Position numbers and translations under genes: made by a program. DNA of 64,000 nt from Ornithodoros turicata (lineage: Eukaryota > Arthropoda > Arachnida > Ixodida > Argasidae). Where the stretch lies: assembly GCF_037126465.1 (NCBI RefSeq), contig NC_088203.1, positions 102,610,668-102,674,667 of the forward strand. The letters are read 5' to 3'. Below, one piece after another: positions 25,201 through 37,200 of this stretch (positions are counted from its first letter, which is position 1; each line of letters opens with the position of its first letter). The notes under the pieces were generated by a model. That model saw nothing but the letters and a program-made list of their open reading frames with translations, did not search any database and was not told the DNA's origin.

Positions 25201-28200
25201 GAATTTAATGATACATTTTCGGGGTATCTTTTCATTATTCTTTTCACTACAATGCGGCAGTGTGTGTGGGACTACCTGTACGATTTATGACAGGTTTTGA
25301 CGATTTCCACGTTTATAGCTATATACTGACTTTTTTGTGACTATCACTGCTCAATGCACAACTGCATGATAATATGGGACTACCTGTATAATTTCTGACC
25401 TAATATGACTATTTTTGTTTGCGGCTATAAATTGACTTTTTGTGACAATTACTGCTCTATGCACTACCATGGTACAGTATCTGACTACCTGCATGGTTTA
25501 TGACCTGTTTTGATTATTTCCTTCTTTACTGCTATAATTCGACTGTGTATGACTAGGACTACTCTATTCACTACAATGGGGTTGTACGGGACTACATGCA
25601 TCATATGACATGTTTCGACTATTTCATTGTTACACCTATAAATTGGCTTTTCATGACTATGACTACGATATGCACTACTATGAGATGGTTTGGACTGACT
25701 GCATTATTTGCGACCTGTTTTGAGTATTTCCTTGCTTATGGCTATAAATTGACTTTTTATGACTATGCCTCCTCCATACACTTCTATGGTGTAGTAATGG
25801 GACTACCCGGAACTAACGCAAACTACCTGGATAGTAACTGATCTGAAGCTGGAACATACAAACACACAAACGCAACGCAAGCTACAAGTTGCCTGGGAAC
25901 AAGAACTATTAAAGCCCCCCTTTTCACGCCTTTTTTCAAATGTAAGTTGGTCAGCAATGACATGCACATCACTGTACGACATCCTGGGCATCTGCTTTTA
26001 TAATGCCCTTCATGTTTCCTTACAATTTTACGCTTCATTGATCTCAAGCCTTCTATGTTAGAATGACGTGGGCCCCATTCGTGAATTCTCACATAGCAAG
26101 CGTTATCGTGAAGTACTATACCGGGTGTTTCAGTTAAATCCCCGGGCTAAATAATTCGCGAACGGGTGCACCAATCCACGAACTTTCTTTTTTACAAGTA
26201 TCTGTCCGATACCACCTACAAGCTGCACATCGTGTGAATGAGTGGGAGGCGCTCATTATTAAAATAAAAATGCAAATGAGTTTCGTAAAAAAGCGTAACT
26301 TCTGAAGCAGGGCGCTGTCGGCATTAAAATGGGTACTACCCCTTTTGAGACCTTCAATGGACACCTTTTAGAGAAAAATCTGCCACCGAAGCGGGTCATT
26401 TGTTGCAGTAATTAATTGGTTTCGGTTTACGTATTTTTGTCGCGGCTGGTCGCGACGCAGCGCAAAAGGACGCTCTTTCACTCCCTTATCCATCAATAAA
26501 TTACGCCCTTACATTAATGAATTACACCAATGAAATACGCCCTTTTGCGCTTCGCCGCGACCAGCCGCGACAAAAATACGTAAACCGAAACCAATTAATT
26601 ACTGCAACAAATGACCCGCTTCGGTGGCAGATTTTTCTCTAAAAGGTGTCCACTGAAGGTCCCAAAAGGGGTAGTACCCATTTTAATGCCGACAGCGCCC
26701 TGCTTTAGAAGATACGCTTTTTGACGAAACTCATTTGCATTTTTATTTTAATAATGAGCGCCTCCCACTCATTCACACGGTGTGCAGCTTGTAGGTGGTA
26801 TCGGACAGATACTTGTAAAAAAGAAAGTTCGTGGATTGGTGCACCCGTTCGCGAATTATTTAGCCCAGGGATTTAACTGAAACACCCGGTATATCTATCC
26901 CATCCTGGTGTAAGGAGTAGTCGTAATTATAAGAAGTCCATTTGTAGCTGTAAACGAGGAAATTGTCATAAAAGGCATAAATCAGGCGGTCATATATTAT
27001 CCCATTGGAGTGCAATAAGTACTCGTCGTGTTTTTAAAAAGTTTATTTGAAGTTGCAAACACGAAGCAGTCATAACATCTTTTAAATCGTGCAGGTAGTC
27101 TCATACTATTCCTGGACGAATACAGCCAACCAACACTCTGCGCTCCAAGCTTTTTTGACCTTTCTGGACAAAATCGGACTTCGATCCTTATTGTGAAGGG
27201 GGCTCATTATTGGGTAGAGTACCGCCTCTGGTGATGAAACTCCCCATTCATGATCTTAAAATAAAGTTTCTGTAGTAACCCATTGTAATGCACAGAACAG
27301 TCGTAGTCACAAAAAGATCATTTGGACTATGGATGTAGCCCTATGATATCCCTTACTTGTGCAAGTAATAGCCACGTTCATAAAAATGAATTTGTAGTCA
27401 AACCAGGGGATGGTCATAAACCATCCGGGTATCTTAAGTTATCCCATGGTAGTTCAGATAGTGCTTATATTAATAAAGGGTCAGTGTATAGTTATAAATA
27501 GGGAAATAGTCATAACAGTTCATAAATCAAGGAGGCAATCCCGTACTATCCCATAGTAGCGCATAGAGCAGTCATAGGCATAAAAATTCAGTTTATAACT
27601 GTGAACAAGCAACTAGTCATAACAGGTCACAGACCATGCAGGTAGTCCCATACTATCGCATACTATTGCATTTACCAGTGATAGTCACAAAAGACTTATA
27701 GCCGCAAACGAGGAAATAGTCATATGGTCAAAAACATTGCAAGTAGTCCCATACCATCCCATTGTAGTGCGTAGAGCAGTCATATACTTCACCGCATAGC
27801 ACGCTTCTAACCAGCCACCGTCTCGAATGACAACGTTATCTGCTCTGATTTGTTAAAAACGGGAGGCGTACGCCTTTTCTGTGACACTTACGCCGGTCAT
27901 AATTGCCACAGAAAAGGCGTACGCCCCCGTTTTCAACAAATCAAGTCAGATAACAGTATCATTCGAGATGACGGTTGGCTAGGAGCGTGCTCTGCGGTGA
28001 AGTTCATTTCTAAGAGTGTAGTCATAAGAAGTCAATTTATGGCCCTAAAAACAAGAAAATAGTCATATCAGGTCATAAATCGTGCAGGTAGTCCCATACT
28101 ATCACATAGTAGTGCATTGAGCAGTGATAGTCACAGGGTCCGTTTATAGGCGTAAGCAAGGAAATATTCATAACGTGTCATATGATGCAGGTAGTTCTAT

Positions 28201-31200
28201 ACTGTCCGATATAGTGCGTAGGTAGTCCAAGTAATAAAAAGTCAAATTATAGCCGTAAACAAGGAAATAGTCATACTAGGATCATGCAGGTAGTCCTATA
28301 CTATCGCCTTACCAGTGATAGTCACAAAAAGGCAAATGAGGAAATAGTCATAACTGCTCATAAACATTAGATAGTCTCGTACCATCCCATAGAGTGCATG
28401 GAGGAGGCATACTCATAAAAAGTCAATTTATAACCATGAACAAGGAAACCGTCATAACAGGTCATAAATCATGCAGGTAGTCCCATATGTCATTGTAGTG
28501 CATGAAGCAGTCATAAAGAGTCAATTTATAGCCCTAAACAAGGGAATAGTCATAGCTGGTCATAAATCATGCCGGTAGTCCCATATCATCCTATAGGAGT
28601 GCATAGAGTAGGCAGTCATAAAGTCAATTTATAGCCGTAAGCAAGGAAATATTCACGTATCATAAATCGTGCAGGTAGTCCCATACTATAGCAGTGCATT
28701 GAGCAGTGACGCTCACAAACAGTCTGTTTATATGCGTACACAAGGAAATACTCATAATATGTCATATATGAGGCACATAGTCCCATACTACCCCATTGTA
28801 GTGCATAGACTATAGTCCTAGTCACAAAAAGTCAAATTATAGCCGTAAACAAGGAAATTGTCATATCAGGTCATCAATCATGCATGTAGTCCCTTGCCAT
28901 GCCATAGTAGTGCATTGAGCTGTGATAGTCACAAAAAGTCAAGTCATAGTTATAAACAATGAAATAGTCATACTGCACTCATACATCATGCAGGCAGGCC
29001 CATACTACCCCATAGTAGTGTATAGAGCAGTCAATTTATGGCTGTAAGCGACTGTATCAGGTCATAAATCATGCATCTAGTCTCATATCATCCCATAGTA
29101 GCAACACCCATAGAAAGTCAATTTATAGCTGTAAATGAGGAAATAGTCAAACCAGGTCATACATTATGCAAGTAGTCCCATACTATTCCATAGTAGTGCA
29201 TTAAGCAGTCATAGTCACAAAAGCCCATTTATAGTCATGAACAAGGAAACAGTCATAACAGGCCATAAATAATGCAGGTAGTTCCGTAGCATCCTATAGT
29301 AGTGCATAGATAGGCATAGTCACAAAAGGTCATTTCATGGCTGTAAACGAAGACATTGTCAAAACAGGTCATAAATCGTGGCGGTAGTCCAATACCATCC
29401 CATAGTAGTGCTTAGAGTAGGCATATGGTCACAAAAAAGTCGATTTATGGCTGTAAACGAGGGAATAGTCAAAACAGGTCATAAATCATGCAGGTAGTCC
29501 CATACCATCCTATAGTAGTGCATAGAGTAGGCATAGTAGTAATGAAAAGTCACTTTATAGCCATAAACAAGGAAAGAGTCAAAACAGGTAATAAATCATG
29601 CAGGTAGTCCCATACCATCCTATAGTAGTGCATAGAGTAGGCGTAGTCATAAAAAATCAGTTGTAAATGAGGAAATAGTCATATCAGGTCATAAATTATG
29701 CAGGTAGTCCCATACCATCACATAGTAGTGCACTAAGCAGTCATAGTCACAAAAAGTCAATTTATAATTATAAACAAGAAAATATAACAGGTGATAAATA
29801 ATGCAGGTAGTTCCGTAGCATCCCATAGTAGTGCATCGAGTAGGCATAGTCACAAAAGGTCATTTCATCGCTGTAAACGAGGAAATAGTCAAAACAGATC
29901 ATAAATCGTGGCGGTAGTCCCATACCATCCCATAGCATATAGTCACAAAAAAGTCGATTTATAGCTGTAAACGAAGGAATAATCAAAACAGCTCCTAAAT
30001 CGCGCCGGTAGTCCCATACCATCCCGTAGTAGTGCATAGAGTAGGCATAGTCATGAAAAGTCGATTTATGGCTGTAAACGAGGGAATAGTCAAAACAGGT
30101 CATAAATCATGCAGGTAGTCCCATACCATCCTATAGTAGTGCATAGAGTAGGCATAGTAGTAATGAAAAGTCACTTTATAGCCATAAACAAGGAAAGAGT
30201 CAAAACAGGTAATAAATCATGCAGGTAGTCCCATACCATCCTATAGTAGTGCATAGAGTAGGCATAGTCATAAAAATCAGTTGTAAATGAGGAAATAGTC
30301 ATATCAGGTCATAAATTATGCAGGTAGTCCCATACCATCACATAGTAGTGCACTAAGCAGTCATAGTCACAAAAAGTCAATTTATAATTATAAACAAGAA
30401 AATATAACAGGTGATAAATAATGCAGGTAGTTCCGTAGCATCCCATACTAGTGCATCGAGTAGGCATAGTCACAAAAGGTCATTTCATGGCTGTAAACGA
30501 GGAAATAGCCAAACAGATCATAAATCGTGGCGGTAGTCCCATACCACCCCATAGCATATAGCCACAAAAAAGTCGATTTATAGCTGTAAACGAAGGAATA
30601 ATCAAAACAGGTCCTAAATCGCGCCGGTAGTCCCATACCATCCCGTAGTAGTGCATAGAGTAGGCATAGTCATGAAAAGTCAGTTTATAGCCATAAACAA
30701 AGAAAGGGTGAAAACAGGTCATAAATCATGCAGGTAGTCCCGTACCATCCTATAGAGTAGGCATAGTCATCAACAAGGAAATAGTCATATCAGGTCATAG
30801 ATCGTGCAAGTACACTCTTAAAACTTCACCACATAGCATGCTCCTAGCCAACCATCATCCCGAATGACAACGTTCTCGCCCTAGATTTGTTGAAAACGGG
30901 AGGAGGAGCCTATTTTGTGCCGTGTGTGTCGGGATGATGGTTGGCTAGGAGCGTGCTATGTGGTGAAGTTCATTTTTAAGAGTGTAGCCCCATACTTCTG
31001 TAGTAGTAGTGCAATAAGCAGTAATAGTCACAAAGTCAATTTTAGCCATGAAAAATGAAATAGTCAAAACTGTTCGTAAATCATGCAGGCAGTCCCACAC
31101 TATCACAGTGTAGTTAAAAGGGTAATGAAAAAAATAACCCCAGAATTTAGGATTACATTCCACGGCATAAGGATTAAAATTGGCAGCCCGAGGATTAAAT

Positions 31201-34200
31201 TTAACAAAAGGGGAGAATATACATGAGCATTAAGGCGGCATTATGATTAAATTCAGCTAAACAAGCATTAAAATTGGCAACATGGGGATTAAATTCCATG
31301 GTATTGTGGGGAAGACTCATCGCCATCGCCGGCCCCGCGCGGCAAGTTCATTCGAGTTGAACGCCTTTGAACCTTTTTCCCCTCTGCACTCCCGAGCCGA
31401 CTTTACATCTGCTGGAGGTGCAGGGAGGTCAGGATTAAATCTCTCAGTATAAGGATTAAATACGACGGGGAAACCTGTATTCTCTCGATAAGTTACCCCT
31501 TAGAGTAGTCCTCTGACCCTGACATTTACCCAGAAGCAAAGCAAGTAGTGCGTGTAAACTTCCATGCGTTAGGTCCAAAAAGGGACCGATTGCTGCTCCC
31601 TCCATCCCCCCTAAAAAACTATTGTGTAGCTGTTATGTATAACCAATGCATAACTTGCGCGCCGAGATAAAATCGAGTCTTGCACCGGCATAGTTGCATT
31701 AAAAGGATTGCGACCTGGGCCATGAATGGTACTGACTGACTGAAATTTGGTAAATTGTATGGCGCGCACGCGCATTCCAAACCTTGCCACGAAAAAAAAA
31801 AGAAGGAAAAAAAAGAGAGGGAGGATAGATGCGTATAGGCACCGCGGCAGAAAAACTGTCGGACTATCATGGGTGAGGTCACGTGCTTATTTGAACTAAT
31901 AGGAACGGACGCGGCACACTTAATTTGTTAGTGGGTATATCTCAGCGCAAACTATGACCGATAGCAATGCACGGGCGTGCGGGACAAAGTGCCTCGACCA
32001 CTCAGCGTCAACTCCTGTCCGGACATCAGAGGGTGGTCTGTATGTATATCACACCATAACCGAAAAATAACCGTTTTTCGAGAGTTCTTGAGAGTGCAAG
32101 AACCCTTCTTCGAACCTTCCCTAGCTTCCAGAACGAAAGGATGGTTAAGGATCTCATGGCGCCTTACTTTTGAGGAACGTTTAAAAGGGGAAAAATAGGG
32201 TAAATACGGAAAAAATACGGAAAAATAAAAAACTGTTATTTTTCTCTGTGTGTTGGTTTAGTGGAACGGGTATGTCGACTTGAGTATGGGGGACTTAGAA
32301 TACGCTGTTTAGAGCATAGAAATCTTCAGGAGTATGCTAGGAGGAAACCTCCGAAACTGGGACGTACGGGCGAGGGGAGCACCTTATTGAATCAGCTACT
32401 GTTGCCGCGGTGCATGCAAACAAAGGAATCCAGTAAGCATACAGCAAAGATAACGCCAACAATGTTTTTGGAACAGTAACACACCGCCAGAACCCATGAA
32501 CCCGTAAGATATATGAAAACACATACACACACACACGAAGAAACAGACACGACACGGACGCCACATGGGGACGCCGTCTCCGCCGCTGCCTCAACCAGCC
32601 TTGGCTACAGGCCTGGATAGGGGCTGACACTGACAAAATATGTAGCCGACGTAAGCAGAGGAGCAACCGAGCAAGTATTGCAAGAGTTTTTGGAACTGTG
32701 GCATGCGTTCACGGGCTGGAAATACACGACGTTTCCTCGGCTGATTCAATATGGCTGCCTCCGAGCGCATACATTGAGAGAGGAAGAGCCCCGTTCAAGT
32801 GCTTCGCTCTCCTCCGATCCTCCTCCCCAGCTTTCCTTCTAGCCTCTCTCCGTAAGATTTCTATGGTTTAGAGTTTCTTGTTACGCTATACAGAGGGCGT
32901 GCTACTACAACTACATCAAGTTCATTCTGCCATTGAAAGAAGGAAGCACGTTGTTCGTCTGTGGCACCAACGCTCGCAGTCCGGCGCATTTCGAAGTATA
33001 CGTAAGGCTCATCATTTCATTTCAGGAAATGTATACCGTGTGTGTTGCATGCATTATGTCGCCGTCCCGTTAGTAGATCGCTATATAAATGCCGGTTACC
33101 TAGGGTCTGACTTTTCCGGGTTAAGCCCGATCCACACCGATTATTTCCTGCCGAATCAGTTTAGGACCAATTCGGACAATAAGTATGCGAAGTGCGCTTG
33201 ACGCTGCAATATGTGGTGCTGTTAGCGATACAGCGAGGCACCCTGACCGATATGCAGTGTAGGTGAGGGCCGTTTGCCGAACGGCAAGATAGATAAAAGA
33301 AATAAAAAAAAATCCCGCTCGTATCCATCAATAGAGTTCGATTTCTCAAGAAATATTCTATATGCAGCATTTTATAAATTAAGCTAATATTTATAAGTTA
33401 TTTTATTAAGCTATAATTTATAAGCTCACTTTAAAAATAGCACCAGATTTTTCCTTTCGCATTCATTAAAGGCATTTACAAAGAGTCAGAACCTATAAGG
33501 CTATACGATGTCTTTGTGTACTGTTATAATTCAACATCAACGGAAGATTCCCTCGACTCCTTGGACCGCTCGCTCCCGCACACGTGTTTCCAGGAACATG
33601 GGCCATGGTATACCATTGCTGACAAAAACTCACTGGTCTTGTTGCACATGATGCACTATAATATAGTTGGGGCGGACACGCCCCAACTTTCTACCCTTCG
33701 GGTACTTCCGGAAAAACGCAGAAAGGGTACGAAAACGGCAAATGCGCGTCCACAGTACTGAAACAGACAAGACAAGATAACACGCTGGTGGGCCAACCAT
33801 TGCGCTCCTGCTCTATCTAACGGGTTTGCTGGTAGGTCCGCAAGACCTCCTTCCAGTGTGGCGTCATGGTTAGCGCACCATCTGGCATTTCCGAGACCTG
33901 TTATTCTGAGGCGATATATGGCCTTTGTGATCCTGACTCGTTAACATCCGGGACGTAAAAAAAAGTATTTTTCAGGCTGACGCTTTCACGATGGTTCCGG
34001 ACCAGTTTACCACGCTGCCTCATCAGGCTGAGGACATATGCTCACCCGATTTTTTACGTCAGGGTCTCGGTCTGTGGGTGGGTGAGTTTCGTTTCACAGT
34101 GTACCGGGCAACAAATAACGGCTCGTCAGCGTTGTACTCCGCTCCAGTAGTCAATCCTATAGAGGAGACAGTTAGATACTCCTCTCGGTATATCTCTGAA

Positions 34201-37200
34201 TGCAACATCAACCGCACTCTTAAAAATGAACTTCACCACATAGCACGCTCCTAGCCAACCATCACCCCGAATGACAACGTTCTCGCCTTAGATTTGTTGA
34301 AAACGGGAGGAGGAGCCTATTTTGTGCCGTGCATAATGAACAAAGTAGGCTCCTCCTCCCGTTTTCAGCAAATCAGGGGCGAGAACGTTGTCATTCGGGA
34401 TGATGGTTGGCTAGGAGCGTGCTATGTGGTGAAGTTCATTTCTAAGAGTGCGTGTATTCACACGAGCGTGTTTTCTGACGGCGCAGCGACTAAAGGAACG
34501 AGAGGGTAAATGAAGGCGCTGAGGCTACGCCCCTCTGGGATGCCTACACACACTCTTATGAATGAGTTTCACCACATAGCACGCTCCTAGCCAACCATCA
34601 TTTCGAATGACAACGTTCTCGTCCCTGATTTGTTGAAAACGTGGGGCGGAGCCTATTTTGTGACACTTATGCTGTTCATAATTGTCACAAAAAAGGCGTA
34701 CGCCTCCCGTTTTCAGCAAACCAGGAAAGATAACGATATCATTCGAGATTATGGTTGGCATGGAGCGTGCTATGCGGTGAAGTTCATTTCTAAGAGTGCA
34801 GGTATAGTGTTCCATTGTGCTGTCAGTTCAGGTGCCGGGGAAAACGTTCGCGCAGCGGTTGAAGGTTGCAGCATTAATTTTATGTGCACGGCGCTTGGTA
34901 CGCAATGGGCGAAAGAAAGCGAAAATTGGTGGGCTTTCGCTGCGATAGTGAATGCCGCCATGAAAAGAAGTGGCTAAGGAAGATATGGACGAAAGAATGG
35001 GTGTTGAGGAAAGAGCACTGTCTGCAAAATAGCCTTCTACGGGAGCTACAACAGGAGGACCCATGTGCCTACCGCAAGGTTTTGAGAATTGATGCGGCCG
35101 CTTTTGAATACATTCTGCTCCGCATAGCAACGCCCATAAGGAGAGTATAGAGATGAATAAGCGGGACATTACACTACCCAGTGATCGTTTTATCGTAACC
35201 CATCTGCAACAGGTTCCTTCGAATTATGTGCGTTTAAACATGCCTCTGAATGCATAAAGCGTTCGTAAATAAGACTGAGCGGGAAAGAGTGGAGGAGAGA
35301 GTGCTATGAAGGCTGTGTGTCTTCCTTCTCTACCGTAACGCCACAGCAGCATGCATAGCTGGGCGCCCTCACACATGAGGACCCTCATGAAGACGCCTCA
35401 CCCTCACCTCACGACGATGAGGTGAGGGTGAGTGAGGCCAGACCACGCTGAATGTTCCCCACGAGGACAGTCGTGAAGCATTGTCCCTCATGAGGCACAC
35501 CGTGAGGGCCCTCATGAGGCCAGTCGTAGTGAGGCCATCAATACGTGAAGGTACAACGTATTCCGTGAGGAGCCTCACGGATAAGGCCGTGAGGCCCTTT
35601 GTGAGGAACCTCACGGATGAGGCCATGATGCCTTTCGTGAGGAACCTCATGGATGAGGCTGTGAGGCCTTTCGTGAGGGACCTCACATATGAGGCCATAA
35701 GACCTTTCGTGAGGACCTCACGGATGAAGTGATGAGTTCGGGCTCCTCTTTGCTGATGCCAAACACTAACGTTAAACCTCACTGTGACAGTAACAATCGT
35801 TACCAAATTTATCCAAGCACCGCACGAAACCCTATAAACAGTTTAATGCCGCGCAGTATCATTAGTAGTACCAACTACTGACACAGTAGTTCAACGCCGA
35901 CGTGTCATGTGAACATGACGGAAAGTTCTTTTGAGGCACATGTGCCTACTAGTGACTTGAAGACACGTCAGGCCATGACGATACTCACGAGGCGAGGGCT
36001 CGTGAGGATGAGGGGTCGTGAGGCCATGAGGGTCCTCAGGAGGTGAAGGCACGCGAGGATGAAGACTCGTGAGACCATGTGGGTCCTCATTAGGTGAAGG
36101 TACGTGAGGCGCCGTGAGGACATGAGGGCCCTCATGAGGTGAAGATATACTTGAGGCCATAAGGGTTGTGAATAGCCTCATGAGGTGAAGGCATGTGAGG
36201 ATGAGGGTGGTGAGGCCTCTCGGGATCCCGATGCCCTGAGGTGAGGTTGTGAGGTCAAAATTTAAAATGGAATGTGAGGGTGAGGGCGATTGAGATTTAG
36301 TTACTGGTGAGGAAAATTTGGTGAGGGTGAGTGAGGCCAATAAAGTCTGTGCTTCGTGAGGTGAGGATGAGTGAGGCCGCAGGAAAATGCCCACCTATGG
36401 CAGCATGATAGTGATGAGTGTGCTGTAAAGCAAAGACGGCTGTGGCGTAAAGGTCGCACCTTTAGATCACAGTAAAAACAGCTTCATCGCATAGCACACT
36501 CTGCTCCAACCATTGCCGCGAAGGCTCACTTCTGATTGGAAGACACAGTGGAGCGTACACCTTTTTGTCTCAATGGTGTGTGTGTGTGTGGTAGTTCTGC
36601 CGCACGTTCTGCTAAAGCAAGAAACCTTGTCCTCTTTCTGCAGATGGCAGGTCTTGCTCCAAGACCCATCTAACAGTTTGCTCCCCCCGACGAACTCATG
36701 CACCCTCTACGCACCGCTATCCTCCATCCGGCTTGCTTCTTTTCTTCCTTCTGCTAAACTCGGGACGACGCCCACTTTTGTGTGGAAAACAACGGCGAGC
36801 TGATCTTGCCATAACCCCCCTCCCTTGTGTCAATTCGGATATATGTGACACAAAAAACCGTTCGCCCTCCTCTCTCTTCGAATAAGGAGCGATGACCCTA
36901 TCGCTCGTGGCCATGGTTGGAGCATAGCCTGCTATGCCCTGAAGTTCAGTTTTTAGAGTGCAGAGAAATGGGATGGTTCAGGTACGATCCCCCTCCTCTG
37001 GGAGCTCCCAATTCCTGCGTTTCATTGGCCCCATTGCTTTAGGCGTTGGACAGGCCATGTTTTTGTGTCTACTGCGTTCGTACACTACTCATTGCAGTAA
37101 AACGTTCATCGCATATACCAGTGGCATAGCGAGGTAGAGTTCACCACCATGAACCCGCACCGTTGGTAGTGCAATTAGAACGGGAGAAGAACCTCTCTTG

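Larger units (their letters stand above)
26895..31120 (+). repeat. About 106-bp satellite array, plus-oriented arm, with higher-order repeat
   Basis: The repeating order is 'atgcaggtagtcccatac', 'agtagtgcatagag', 'agtcacaaaaagtcaattta', 'aaacaaggaaatagtcat' and 'aggtcataaatc'. Spacing between 'gcaggtagtcc' motifs is about 105-110 bases. Open frames across it are artefacts. Confidence 0.92.
25005..31480. mobile_element. Giant foldback element with satellite core, about 6.5 kb
   Basis: The outer ends are inverted: 'tcgtcgtattttatc' at 25016 and 'ggattaaatacgacggg' at 31453. Inside each end comes a zone of spaced 'ggattaaat'-type motifs (about 25020-25215, and 31150-31465 in opposite orientation). 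A roughly 106-bp tandem repeat follows, in minus orientation at 25230-25850 and plus orientation at 26895-31120. Gene B has the same intron sequence without the block ('gagagctttcggtctctcgataag'), so this is one insertion event. No coding frame is recognisable. Three other elements are nested in it: 26121-26889, 27785-28020 and 30811-30986. Confidence 0.8.

Noticed and set aside
29768..30722. Minus-strand frames of 62-111 codons with repeating Tyr/Phe-rich residues
   Set aside because: They are translations of the 106-bp satellite and carry its periodicity.
26895..31120. Evenly spaced repeats resembling a CRISPR array
   Set aside because: The whole unit is repeated, with no unique spacers, in eukaryotic intron DNA.
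32260..32314. Extra semaphorin exon starting TGGAACGGG
   Set aside because: Tempting because of the expected Trp and a good acceptor, but in A it reaches a stop and in B no donor is visible.
33516..33761. 81-codon plus-strand frame
   Set aside because: Shared between semaphorin introns A and B but broken in B, with no Sema-like residues.
35369..35806. 145-codon minus-strand frame with repeated 'SVRFLTKG' segments
   Set aside because: Translation of the GTGAGG minisatellite.
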